In this document: one piece after another, positions 22,811-33,340 of the stretch
How the letters are laid out: the number at the start of each line of letters is the position of its first letter
Position numbering within the stretch: position 1 is the stretch's first letter
Assembly: GCF_040869045.1 (NCBI RefSeq)
Contig: NC_090319.1
Coordinates: 233,361,832-233,425,831, forward strand
Length of the DNA stretch: 64,000 bases
Direction: 5' to 3'
Source of the DNA: Eurosta solidaginis
Lineage: Eukaryota; Arthropoda; Insecta; Diptera; Tephritidae
Made by a program: the position numbers and the translations under genes
The notes under the pieces: generated by a model
What the model was told of the DNA's origin: nothing
Seen by the model: only the letters and a program-made list of their open reading frames with translations
The model's database searches: none

Positions 22811-23404
22811 CTAAAGACTAATGGGTTCGTTGGGGGATGTTCGATGGACAATTCTTTGAAATTTGGCGTGATTATCGGTCACCCAAATCTGTCTATACAT
22901 CTTTTCTATGTCGCTATTAAAGACAAAGCGGTACAGTCTCCAACGTAGAATTAAAATGGGCAAGTCTGCTTGGAGTACTGGACCTGGGTGCATTATGTCG
23001 TTTAGTCTAGTGCCATTTACTGTAGGACTTGACGCATTGAAGACGACGCGCACCTTGGTAGTGGTACTTTCCGCCTTTACAACGGCGTGATGGGGCAGGA
23101 AATAATTATCCGAATCGTCGGATGGTATATTATTCTTGATTTTTCTCATATGTCCGAGTGTTTCGTATTCTGACAACACCCGAACATACTCACTACAATC
23201 ATGGTTTTTCAGTAATCGCCCCTCATTTCTGAATAATTGTGAACATGCGCGCTTTAGGGACGGTCCTAATTTAATATTCTCAGGGCAATCCTGCCTGAAT
23301 GGTAGCGAAACTGTATACCTTTCACTTTCATCACGTTTTGTTGTGTCCTTAAATAATTGTTCACAATACCTTTCTTCTTCATTAAGCATTTTATTTTTTG
23401 CCAC
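22811..23404 (-). pseudogene. BEL reverse transcriptase, N-terminal part
   Basis: A 197-aa frame reads ERYTVSLPFRQDCPENIKLG, LPHHAVVKAESTTTKVRVVF, NASSPTVNGTRLNDIMHPGP, DIEKMYRQIWV, FQRIVHRTSPNEPI. These are the fingers/palm blocks of Pao/BEL reverse transcriptases, with the first catalytic Asp in the D-I-E-K-M-Y motif. It is separated by a frameshift at about 22810 from the YADD block. Confidence 0.75.
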
Positions 23405-23416
23405 ATTTTCTACCTC

Positions 23417-24306
23417 TCAGAAAGCTTTTAATTGGTTGTCCAACGCAACCTCGTTGTAGAATGACATGATGCTATTCGTTGGACCCGGTGCTTCGATGCG
23501 ACCGGTTAGTATCCAACCGAACACTGTCTCTTGGGCCAAAAGTGTATTTAGTACATTCTTTTTCAGACCGCTCAGTATAATTTGGGGATATATGTCTCCT
23601 CCAAGTATGAAGTCTACGTCTTCGTTGATGTAGAACCTTTTGTCTGCCAAAACCAAGTCTGGGAATGCCTGCATAGTCACGGCGTTGATATGGCAGGATG
23701 GAAGATTCCCAGTGAGTTTGGCTAGGACTAGAACGGGTGTAGTCAGGCTGAAGCAGGGATCCACTGGTGAACGTAATTCAATTTTGGATGCCTCTTTGAC
23801 CTGAGCTGACACCGCGTTTGTGATGTCTGAAACTTGGGCATGAATTTTTCTCGCTGGCAAATTGATTCTGCGTTTCAGTCTTTCAGTTATAAAGGAACAC
23901 TCAGACCCTGAATCAATTAATGCCCGTGCGGAGAAGTCGGTATCATTATGGCAAATGTGTACGCGAGCAGTTCCTAATAGCATGCCTGTGATGGAATTGG
24001 CATGACAGGATTTTACATTCTGGTTCGCAGATTGTCGCGCCTGTGCCGAAGTTGTTGGGATATTATCCGCATCTTTGAAAGGATTACGTACAGCCGTGTG
24101 CTCAGATGTATCCGCATGCAGGAGGTGTGGTGACGAGAGTGGCATTTGGAACAGTTGAAGGAACTGGTGCACTTCGTCACGGTGTGTCCTGGGGATAAGC
24201 AGTTCAGGCAGCCACTTGTGGATTTTATAAATTTAATCCTTTCTACTGGGGTTAACTCGCAGAAGCGTGAACAGTTGCGTAATCTGTGTTCAGGGGATTT
24301 ACACAT
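23417..24306 (-). pseudogene. BEL zinc knuckles and aspartic protease (DUF1758 type)
   Basis: The upstream frame (24306-24150) has CCHC-like knuckles: CLNCLSPGHTVTKC and CSKCHSRHHTSC. After a frameshift, the 251-aa frame contains the retropepsin motif ALIDSGSECSFI and later FILGGDIYPQIILSG and AQETVFGWILTGRI, as in the A17/DUF1758 proteases of BEL elements. The gag-pol cleavage function would be lost because of frame breaks on both sides. Confidence 0.75.
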
Positions 24307-24320
24307 TTTACAAATTGATT

Positions 24321-25276
24321 TTATTGTTTGCTTGGATACTTTCGTTTGAAAAGCACCAAGTCTTTTCGTAGGGATTGTCGCGACGCGTTTGGTTTTTGCA
24401 GTTTCGAAGTGGCATGCCCTGTAAAACCAAACACTGTTTCAAGTGTCTGAAACCGATTAGACAGGAATTTATCCATATCCTCCCACTTGGATATGTCCAT
24501 TTTATGGTCTATACCTTGCTCCCACAGAGCCAGCGTGCTCTCTGGTAACTTGGTTGAGCATAGATAGGTCAGGATTGCATCCCAATTGGAAGTGTCAATT
24601 TTGTGGCATTTGAGGGACGAAATACAATTATTTATATCATTTTGTAGCTTTTTTATTGAACTACCACACTCACTTTGTACCTTTTTTAAGTTAAATAGAA
24701 TTTGTAGTTGTGTGTTAACTAAGATACGTTTGTTCTCGTATCTTTCACACAAGTTTTTCCAAGCCATCTCGAAACCTTCATTTGTGAGAGGGCATTTTTT
24801 AACGATATCTTTGCTTCGCCCTGCGTTTTGTTGCTGAAATGGAATAACTTTTCCACCCCTTTCAAGCTGGAATTGTTTATATAAATTGCCGTGAAAAGGA
24901 TAGGAAGATAATCCCCTTTAAAAACTTCCGTGTCGCAAGCAGGGAGGCGAATTTTATGCCCATGAGGTTCTTGTTCAGGGTTGACGTTCTTTTCATCCTT
25001 CTTGTATTTTTCTGCCTCAGCAGATATAGACGCTGAACATCGCACGTAGATTGCGTATACTGCCTTTTGCTTCTTTCTGATCGTCATAACGTCATCAGCT
25101 GACACCTCATCAGATCCCAATATCGAATCAAACGCAGACATTACCTTCTTCCACAAGAGCCGCAACTCTTCCTGCTGTATTGCAAGGGTGTGTTTGCTAT
25201 GGTCGCTCTCCGGAATAAGGCTGTAATCTTTATCAAACTCTGCGATTGATTCTGCTAAACGGATGTAGGTTTCCAT
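24321..25276 (-). pseudogene. BEL gag (DUF1759 type)
   Basis: Begins METYIRLAESIAEFDKDYSL at 25276; contains IRLPACDTEVFKGDYLPILF, IYINNSSLKGVEKLFHFSNK, TQGEAK. It continues after a frameshift near 24760 as AWKNLCERYENKRILVNTQL, LQNDINNCISSLKCHKIDTS, NWDAILTYLCSTKLPESTLA, LWEQG. The order matches gag of the complete BEL copy at 30.4 kb (for example KIPPCDTEIFYGGYE, WDPILIYLVTSKL) with clear divergence, so the two copies are different families or old relatives. Confidence 0.75.
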
Positions 25277-25994
25277 TGTTTTATTTACGTTTATTAACGA
25301 GAAAATTTCCGGTTAGAGAAATGGAACGCTTTAGAGTAAAAATACCTGCCCAGCCGTAAATAAACACTATTGAAATTCGAAGTTTATTATTTAATTTGTT
25401 TATTGCAGACTTTGTCAGAGTAGCGACAACGAAAAAAGGGTTTGTTTTAAGGACCTTTTGTCACAGCAGCGACAACAGCAAAAGATTTAATGTACAAACT
25501 TTTTGTCTCAGCGGCAACAACAAAAAAAGGGGACCACTCGCCACCTCCACAAATAATGGGTGTATTTTTGGAAAAGTGAGAAAGTGCGTGCGATATTCGA
25601 AACCAAGCGCAAAAAAAGTGTATAAAGTGTTTAAAAAGTGAATTGAGCACCGGATTAATTAATTAAATTGAAATTAATTTCGTGTTTGTGATGTGCAAAA
25701 AAAAACAACAACAAAAACCTATTTAGTATGGAGCGGAAAGTGAGGTTAGGCTACCCTCTTCCTTGTGTTGTGTCTGGAAAACCTTACCACTGGTGGGCGG
25801 ATAGACCAGATAATCACAAGGACTGAAATAAAGGCTAACAAGTGATTAAACCTTTGAAAATAGATAAATTAATTGGTGCTCACTAAATAACTTCACTGTT
25901 TTCACTTTTTTTTTATTTTAATTTTTCGCGCACTACACGGGTTTCTTCTTTATTTTGCAAAAAAAAACAACACTCAAAAAAAAGTGGCAAGAAA

Positions 25995-26274
25995 TATAAC
26001 ACTTATCGGATCATAATGGCTTATGAGATCTTAGATGCCCAAAAAATATCCATCGTTTCGTTCACGAAGATGTATACCTTCTCCTTGAAAGCTAGACCTC
26101 TTTCACCCAAAAATAAAATAGTGTCCGAAATTTTATATAAAATTTCTTTCCAATTTTGAGTTTCAGTGATTAGCTGTTCATTGATAAGTGTATCAATTGT
26201 AGCCTCCTTTTGAATTAGATTTTGTAAAGAATGAATAGAACATTTAGTGATGGCTGTTTATCGTATAGCTTCTT
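25995..26274 (-). pseudogene. hAT transposase, middle fragment
   Basis: Minus-strand frames read VWKKLYDKQPSL, NLIQKEATIDTLINEQLITE, TQNWKEILYKISDTILFLGE, RGLAFKE and, after a frameshift, RNDGYFLGI.DLISHYDPI. This is the segment between the TTF-type zinc finger and DUF4371 core of ZMYM1-like hAT transposases. It is continuous in order with 27042-27655 once the inserted LOA fragment is set aside, and the next expected segment (EFIEICAKHV) is at 16815. The BEL element begins immediately to the left. Confidence 0.7.
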
Positions 26275-26282
26275 CCATACCT

Positions 26283-27033
26283 TTTCTAACATTTACTCTG
26301 ATAGCCAAACGGCTATCAAGGCCTTGAGCTCAACTACAGTGCGATCGAGGGTGGTCTGGGAGTGCCTAGCCGCACTTGCGATTTCATCGAATTATTTTAC
26401 AATTAAGAGCATCTGTGTCCCGGGCCATAGTGATATCCCGGCTAACTGTCAAGCGGATCTCTTAGCCCGCATCGGCACAACTAAACCGGATGAAGATGGC
26501 TGTAGGAATTTCGGGATTCCGCTGGACACCTGTGGATTGCTCCTTCATAGCTGGTTCTCGAGTCAGCTCAGCAAACGATGGGCGGACACCACGTCTTGCA
26601 GGGTAGCAATATCTTTCTGGCCGAAAGTGGATGGCAGGAGGTCTGCTGAAATAGTTGGGCTCAGTAAGGCTCACCTATGAATGGTCATTGAGGTTTTGAA
26701 AGGGCACTGTCCCATGGGTTTCTATGCGGTTCGTTTCAATATAATGGAAACTCCATCCGCTGTATGGAGGATGATGAGGTGGAATCACCAAATCACTTTG
26801 TGCTTGATTGCCCAGCTTTTGCCAGAACTAGGCGAAAGTACTTCGGTCGCGATGAGGATTTATCCAAAGTTGAGATCGGTATCATTCGGAGCTTTATCGT
26901 TGCTACGCTACGATTCTCTAAGTAGCTAGATCTAAGTCACCGTTATTTTTGGTGTATGTGGTATCACAACGGACTTTCGTGTTGTCCAAGTGAGCTTTCC
27001 TTATCAGGACAGCTACCACCTAACCTAACCTAA
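26283..27033 (+). mobile_element. 5'-truncated LOA-type retrotransposon (RNase H end)
   Basis: Plus-strand frames give RNase H blocks NIYSDSQTAIKAL, CVPGHSDIPANCQADLLARI and the downstream GHCPMGFYAVR...CLIAQLLPELG segment. A 3' UTR follows, ending in a taacc-pentamer tail at 27018-27033. The sequence ccatacct flanks both ends (26275-26282 and 27034-27041), consistent with a short target-site duplication inside the hAT coding region. A stop at 26678 and further frame breaks are present. It is the same group as the 3.7-9.6 kb element but clearly diverged. Confidence 0.8.
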
Positions 27034-27041
27034 CCATACCT

Positions 27042-27655
27042 AGAATTTCGAATATCCGCACAACAAATTTTAAGTCGATTTAAAGTATTGGTGCTTAATA
27101 GACGACATGGTAGGCAATAAAAAGCATTGCTACTGGCACTCCACACTAATCAGTCACGCTCCACTTTCTCTCCATTTGGCAAGATTCTGTTTAACAACGA
27201 GGTAGGAAATGCCTCGTCATGACAATCACGTGGAAAAATAACAGGACATTTTTGAAGACCTCGACAAATTATTTCGTTCACTTCTTTAGATCGCAAAAAC
27301 TTGTTATTCACGGTACCGATATCGAAGTCATTTAAATAATCTGGACTTTGATACAGAGTTGGTGGTATTATTGGAAAACTTTTTGAAGATGAACCTTCAT
27401 CAATGTCACCACGAAAACTTTACGATTTCGGATTCATACAAACATACATTTTGTTTAATGTTTTTATTGTCTCCTCAGGCCCAGGCAAAAATTCATTATC
27501 AATATTCGTTGACTTTGAAATTCGGCTGAAAATTTGCACATGGAACAACTAAAGACTCTCCTGAATTAAAAAAAAATGTCTTAGTACCTCTAAATCGCGG
27601 GCCCCCGTAGAAGGCCCGGGGGATTCCCCCCTTTCCCCCTCCCTCTCGTCGGGCC
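27042..27655 (-). pseudogene. hAT transposase, N-terminal fragment and element end
   Basis: Minus strand: SKEVNEIICRGLQKCPVIFP, RDCHDEAFPTSLLNRILPNG, EKVERDWLVWSASSNAFYCL, PCRLLSTNTLNRL. This is the TTF-type zinc-finger region preceding hAT transposases of the ZMYM1 type. Upstream is a C/G-rich leader with gggcctgtctac at about 27644-27655, forming an imperfect inverted match to the other end at 15117. Several stops are present in the N-terminal 100 codons. Confidence 0.7.
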
Positions 27656-28298
27656 TGTCTACAATATATGTATAATAGATTTAATTATTATCTGTTCTTA
27701 CTAAGCTGTGCAGCACATCAGCATACCTTTAAATTGGATACACAAATCACACGGAGCTCTCTGCAGACGATCTGAAAACGATGATTAACATTGCGATTTA
27801 TACTCAAATAAGAAAACACAATACTTACAATTTTGAAGATTATTTCCTACGCGAGCTTTAAATATCTGCATTTTGGTGGTTGGTTTTCCATTTTTTTTAC
27901 TATATGTATGTCTATCTCCGGATGTAGGTAGTATGTATTTGTATTTTATTTGGTAGATATATGTAAATATTATGTTATAGTATTATATTTTTGAATTAAG
28001 TGTCGTATATATGTTTAATAGTAACCGTTTAAAATTGAAATTAAAACAATTTGGTTTTCAAATGGTAAAGGCAAAAGTTTTCAACTAATGTTATCAGTAT
28101 TATATGCTTCCTCCATGTCTTCTACATTATCAGCAAATGCCTAATGCCGATAACGAGTTTACTGGCCATTGAAAAAATGATTAAATATTTTTGAAGCGGA
28201 GACCTATTGCAAAAATTTCTTTATTTTCATCACGCTTGAGGCCAGTTATTTTGATGGCTATGTAAGAGGAACACATTATTAGGAGATGTTTGAGCGAC
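27656..28298. other. AT-rich, no feature seen
   Basis: No coding similarity or repeat structure beyond A/T-rich composition. It separates the hAT end from the left LTR of the BEL element. Confidence 0.4.
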
Positions 28299-29198
28299 TG
28301 TCGTAGTCGTCAACAACCAACCCTTTATTTTAAGAACAGTGAATTTATAACCAATTTTTAATTATTACACGCTTCCATATGTATTATTGCATATGTTCTA
28401 TTGAATTTAAACCTATTTCAATTTAAACGTATATTTATGAATTATTATACGTGGAAATATGTACTTCATTACATATTTTATACTTTTATATTATATTTGA
28501 GCTATTCATGAATTAATTAGAATACGTATAACCATTATACGTAACACTCATGTTAAACTAGGATTAGCACTTATGGAATTGTAAATGAATGCTTGAACAT
28601 ATTTCGCCCCTCTGGCAACCCCAACCATTGGTTGACAAACATATGCATATATGTACATACAATGTTTTGACATTTTGCTTTTACATTTTATTAATCTCGA
28701 ATTTTTACCCACCGCGGCTGTGCCTCGTTTACTCTATTAGAAAAAAAATACAATTTGATAAATTGTGAAACCCTTTCGAATCAAAATTATCATATAATTG
28801 CAAGTGACTCATAGATTACCTATTAATATATGAACGTAATTCGTTTATAAGTGCAAAGTGAAATAAATTAGTTAGTCAAACTAATAAGCGAAGGCAACCT
28901 TGTTTTACTGAACTCAACCTCACATCCATAGCGTGCAATAAGAAAGTCAGAAACATATTAGGTCAATTCAACCTGGAAAATCGTGACCGATATTGGGATT
29001 TTGCCGCCTACCGTTGCAGTTGAGCGGATTGAGTTCGGCCGCCGCCGCTTAGCAGAAGGAGAATTTTATATTGCTTTCCATCCGCCACCAGGATGATACC
29101 ACCATCACATCACTACCGCCACAATCCTCGCCATCACGACCACAGCTACATCCCGCCAGGAAAAGCAGGTAAATTTTGTATTGCCAGCCTCCTAAACA
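28299..29198 (+). repeat. Left LTR of BEL element
   Basis: Starts tgtcgtagtcgtcaacaacc and ends ..gccagcctcctaaaca; 900 bp. The identical start and end are found at 33341 and 34241. Sequence following the LTR, 'gtggtccttcgacgccacta', is where a tRNA primer-binding site is expected; the tRNA was not identified. Confidence 0.8.
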
Positions 29199-30389
29199 GT
29201 GGTCCTTCGACGCCACTAGGGAAACCAGCGCAGGAAAAACAATAAATACCCATTTGCCAAAAACCGTGAGTATTAAATCAAATTTAATACCCACTTCCCG
29301 GTGCGGCGAAGAACATAAACGAGACAATTAAAGAAAAATTTGACTCTCGAGGATTGGTGATTCCCGCCAATAATCCTCATTTCCCGCCAAACCTTCTCAA
29401 GTTCCCACCAAATTTGCACATACCATTTCGTATATATATATATATATATACATATAGCAATAACCCCATATTGCAAAACTCAGTACGGTATATGTGCAAA
29501 GCAAAATAAGAAAAACTCAGTAGTTAGCTACAGTGGGCACACTTGGTAAAAGCACCCCTTATATTTTAATGCGACAAATCTCTTAATAATTTAAAATTTT
29601 CTCATTTTAAATTAAAATATCTCTTGTCGTTAATTAAATATATTGCACAACCTCTGCTAACTTCTGATTTCTCCCCATTTAAATTAATATAAAACGCAAA
29701 AAACATTTGTAAATCTCCATACTTGCGTATACTTACATACGGATATACCAAAGAAAGAAAACGACAAGCGGTGAAATAAAATCTCGTGCACAGTGGTACA
29801 AGAGTGGTGCAGTGCGTGTAATAGCACTTTTCTCACATTAAATTTGCACGCTATAAATTCTCAATCCCCATTAATTTCGATAAGCTACTAATTTCTCTCT
29901 CCTCAAAGCCTCTACAATCCAACAAATCGAAGCTAAATAAGACTCCTCTAAGTCACACCGAAAACACAAAAAAAAAAAAAACACACATTTTTTAGATAAT
30001 CTCATACGAATTAATTTCACGTATCAAAATTATTATAATTTACCCCCGAGATACTTTTAATACGTATATATACATATATTTCACATAATTTTTCCCACGT
30101 ATATTTAAACCACCCTCATATACATATATTAAATATATTAAATATAGTGCAAACGCAACACAGTGGTAAAATTTTCTCAGTCTCACCCCCAAATAAATTT
30201 AACTTAAAAACTTTTTTTTTTGTTTTGAAAATTATTCTCTCTTGCTATTTAACGTGAATATTTAAACGTAACTCCCTCACATAGTTAAAAGCAAATACTC
30301 TCTACTCAAAAAAAAAAAAAAAAGTTTTTCTCTCTCTTAGTTAAACTTTATTAACTCTCGACTCTAAGCGTCATAAAACTAAGTTCAAA
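29199..30389 (+). other. BEL 5' leader (untranslated)
   Basis: About 1.2 kb of A/T-rich sequence between the LTR and the gag start, with a (TA)n run near 29432-29455 and poly(A) runs near 29969 and 30309-30323. No conserved ORF. A long leader is normal for BEL elements. Confidence 0.6.
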
Positions 30390-32351
30390 ATGAGTGACGA
30401 TGAAACCAAAAAAGGTGGCTCCAAAACTCAAGGAGTTAAAAGATTTAAAATCTCGTCTGCCCCCAAAAAATTTACATCCGAAACGGACAATTTTATGGAA
30501 TATTGTGCACGGTTTAGGTCGATGTCCCTCCAAGACAACACTGAGTCTTCTCTCAAAATAAAAAACTCGAATATAGAAAAATTCTGGAATAGAGTCCAAC
30601 ACGCTTTCGATAAAATTGTCGAAACCCCAGATGAGGACCTGCCCGAAGATTTTCCAACATCTGCAAATAGCACATACAGGTCCTGTCTCATAGCGTATGA
30701 AGACACAAAAGCCCAGATAGAAGACCAGCTTCAGTTGCTTAAACAAGCAAATGCACCCGCGCCCCCTACCGTCACACCAGATCCATCCGACAACTCCGGT
30801 ATTTCGCTAAAAATCCCTCCCTGCGATACCGAAATATTTTATGGTGGTTATGAAAAAGGGACCTCATTTCGTGACATGTTCACAGCCGTTTATATTAACC
30901 ATCCCAAACTCTCCCAAGCGCAAAAATTTTATCACCTCAGATACAAAACCCAAGGAAAGGCAGATCAAATAGTCAATCAATTCCCCTTGACTGACGACAA
31001 CTTTGCCTTAGCGTGGGAAGCCCTAAAGTCCCGATACGAGAACAGACGGGTTCTCGTAGATAACCAAATACGGGCCCTGATGAACTTAAAAACTATCACT
31101 ACGGAAAACAGTGAAGACATCCAAAAATTGCAATCCTCAGTAAATAATTGTCTTCAGATTCTCGTCACGCAACAGGTGTCCACAGATAACTGGGACCCCA
31201 TACTTATTTATCTCGTGACCTCTAAACTCCTTGAAAATACAGTGACGTTATGGGAGCAGTCTCTGACTTCAAGAAGAGAACTTCCTAACTGGTCCCAAAT
31301 GGACCAGTTCCTCACAACTCGATATGAAGTCGTAGAGCGAGTCGATCAATGGCGACCAAATAAATTTAAAGCTACCCCACAAACTAGGCCATCATTCAAA
31401 CCCCAGCAGTCGCATCCCTTTCAAAATAGATCGACCTCCCACACCCAGTCTCATATGACAGAGCAGCGGACAATGTACAAGTGCGCTATGTGTAAAACCT
31501 CATCTCACCCCCTTATAAGTTGCTTCAAATTTAAGAAGCTGTCGACCTCTGATCGCAGAAGGTTTGTGAGAGAAAACAATATGTGTTTTAATTGCCTCTC
31601 TCAGTCACACATATTGAAAGACTGTTCCAGTACTCAAACTTCCAATCAATGTCAAGATCGGCACAACTCAGTTCTTCACGAAGACACATCTCAAGTGCCG
31701 AAAAGACAACCCTCACGATTGCAAAAGACAGCCTCACAAGCCACGACCACTAATTCCACACTCTCACCCGGTAATACTCCCGATCAAGCCAATGCCCTAG
31801 ATGAAAGCCCTTCATGCTCGCAGAAAAGCAAAGTCCAATCGTTTTATTCCGAAAACGATTGTGAAATTATTTTACCCACGGCTATTGTTCCCGTAGAGCA
31901 TAAAGGAGAAATTTTTAAACTAAGAGCTCTTGTGGATCAGGGATCTGAACGAGCCTTTATCTCTACCAGAGCCCAAGATAGACTCAAACTCCCATTCAAA
32001 CCCTCTAGATTTGAAATATCAGGGATGGGCGGCAAGGTAGTTCAGACCTCAAACAAATTGTGCTCTCTGACACTGGTATCCCCCGATTTTAAAACCAGAA
32101 TAAGTGCAGAGGCAATAGTATTACCCCGGCTAACAAAAATGCTCCGCTCGCTTAAGCTCACTAGCGAGCTTCAAGCAAAATGGGCACACCTCAACCTCGC
32201 AGACTCGAACTGTCACTCCCCCTCGCAAATAGATCTCGTCCCATCTTCTAGCGCAGAAAACCATTTTTGGATGGATTCTGAGCGGTATAGCCCCTGTGAT
32301 GGTAAACGCTTTCTGCATGCAAGTGTCAGAAGTTACGAACGAAGATCTTAA
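30390..32351 (+). CDS. BEL gag-protease polyprotein, 653 aa
   Basis: Start MSDDETKKGG at 30390 after a long leader. Residues ~1-330 are gag (DUF1759 type: NSTYRSCLIAYEDTKAQIED, IPPCDTEIFYGGYEKGTSFR, FYHLRYKTQGKADQI, ALKSRYENRRVLVDNQIRAL). Residues ~360-420 hold zinc knuckles (CAMCKTSSHPLISC, CFNCLSQSHILKDC). Residues ~500-600 are the aspartic protease (ALVDQGSERAFIS; here the active-site triplet reads D-Q-G instead of D-S/T-G). The frame then enters sequence that should encode ..FGWILSG.. but a small deletion and shift end it at 32351. It would make virus-like particle components but no polymerase in frame. Confidence 0.8.
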   Translation: MSDDETKKGGSKTQGVKRFKISSAPKKFTSETDNFMEYCARFRSMSLQDNTESSLKIKNSNIEKFWNRVQHAFDKIVETPDEDLPEDFPTSANSTYRSCLIAYEDTKAQIEDQLQLLKQANAPAPPTVTPDPSDNSGISLKIPPCDTEIFYGGYEKGTSFRDMFTAVYINHPKLSQAQKFYHLRYKTQGKADQIVNQFPLTDDNFALAWEALKSRYENRRVLVDNQIRALMNLKTITTENSEDIQKLQSSVNNCLQILVTQQVSTDNWDPILIYLVTSKLLENTVTLWEQSLTSRRELPNWSQMDQFLTTRYEVVERVDQWRPNKFKATPQTRPSFKPQQSHPFQNRSTSHTQSHMTEQRTMYKCAMCKTSSHPLISCFKFKKLSTSDRRRFVRENNMCFNCLSQSHILKDCSSTQTSNQCQDRHNSVLHEDTSQVPKRQPSRLQKTASQATTTNSTLSPGNTPDQANALDESPSCSQKSKVQSFYSENDCEIILPTAIVPVEHKGEIFKLRALVDQGSERAFISTRAQDRLKLPFKPSRFEISGMGGKVVQTSNKLCSLTLVSPDFKTRISAEAIVLPRLTKMLRSLKLTSELQAKWAHLNLADSNCHSPSQIDLVPSSSAENHFWMDSERYSPCDGKRFLHASVRSYERRS

Positions 32352-33340
32352 CTCTCTATTGCGTAAATTCTGGGAATTGGAGGAAGTTCCCACCAAACCC
32401 CAAATAATCCCAGAAGACGAGTTTTGCGAAAATTTCTATGCAGCCACAACCTCACGCGATGATAACGGTCGTTATATCGTAAGGCTGCCGTTTAAACCCA
32501 GCTTCCCAGAGTCAATCTCATTATCCCACTCTCGGTCTTTAGCTCTAAGCCAGTTTCTTGGAATGGAGAGAAGTCTGCAGAAGAAAGGGGATTTAAAGAC
32601 TCAATATGATAGTGTTCTAGAAGAATACCTCACCCTCGATCATATGGAGGAAACCGGCTCCTATGAAAAATTTTACGGAGGGAAATGCCTCTCATTTTAT
32701 CTTCCTCATCACGCAGTTGTCAAACCCGAGAAAAATACTTCAAAGGTGCGGGTCGTGTTTAACGCCTCAAAGAAGTCGGCATCTGGACATGCGCTCAACG
32801 ACGTTCTTTATACCGGCCCTACCCTCCAACCCGATCTGATGCATCTGATTCTCAAATGGAGGACATATCAGTTTGTTTTCATCGGAGACGTAGAAAAAAT
32901 GTATCGTCAAATTATAATGCACGAAGACGATAGAGACTATCAGAGGATCGTCTTTCGCTCATCTCCGAGCGACCCCATAAAAGACTATCGCCTGAAAACA
33001 GTCACATTTGGTGTGAACTGTGCCCCCTACCTCGCCATACGTACTCTGCACCAACTGGCCAAAGATGTAGAAGAAACTTTCGCGTCCCTGTTTTGACGAA
33101 AGGAACATATGTAGATGACATTCTCTCTGGCAGCCATGAAATTCTCTCTGCTGAAACATCTCTCTCCCAAGTCATCCAAGTGTTAGCGTCAGCAGGATTT
33201 CATTAAGGAAAATAACGGCCAATCACCCCAGTATAATAAAAAACATCAAAGAAGAGGACTTGCTAGATACCAATCTTTTGGAATTCGAGAAAGCAAGCAA
33301 CACCAAAACTCTCGGCATACAGTGGAACGCTCTGACCGAC
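32316..33340 (+). pseudogene. BEL reverse transcriptase, truncated
   Basis: The frame (continuing the polyprotein after a shift at about 32340) reads NSLLRKFWELEEVPTKPQII, RYIVRLPFKPSFPESISLS, LPHHAVVKPEKNTSKVRVVF, NASKKSASGHALNDVLYTGP, GDVEKMYRQIIM, YRLKTVTFGVNCAPYLAIRT. After a shift at about 33095, YVDDILSG (catalytic YVDD), then SNTKTLGIQWNALTD. It stops at the 3' LTR. All RT catalytic Asp residues are present but split between frames; thumb, RNase H and integrase are missing. Confidence 0.8.

Larger units (their letters stand above)
21641..26000 (-). mobile_element. BEL/Pao LTR retrotransposon, internally deleted copy
   Basis: On the minus strand: a likely 5' LTR/leader starting about 26000 (tgttatatttcttgccac), gag, zinc knuckles, aspartic protease, reverse transcriptase, integrase core and C-terminal DUF5641-like domain. 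The RT frame passes directly from ..SSVKALGIRWNA to the integrase stretch ARRGCAKNIYSDNGTNF. The RT connection, RNase H and N-terminal integrase are therefore missing. It is non-autonomous and frameshifted. The 3' LTR is not identifiable; the left edge abuts the neprilysin fragment. The right edge lies inside a hAT transposase. Confidence 0.75.
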
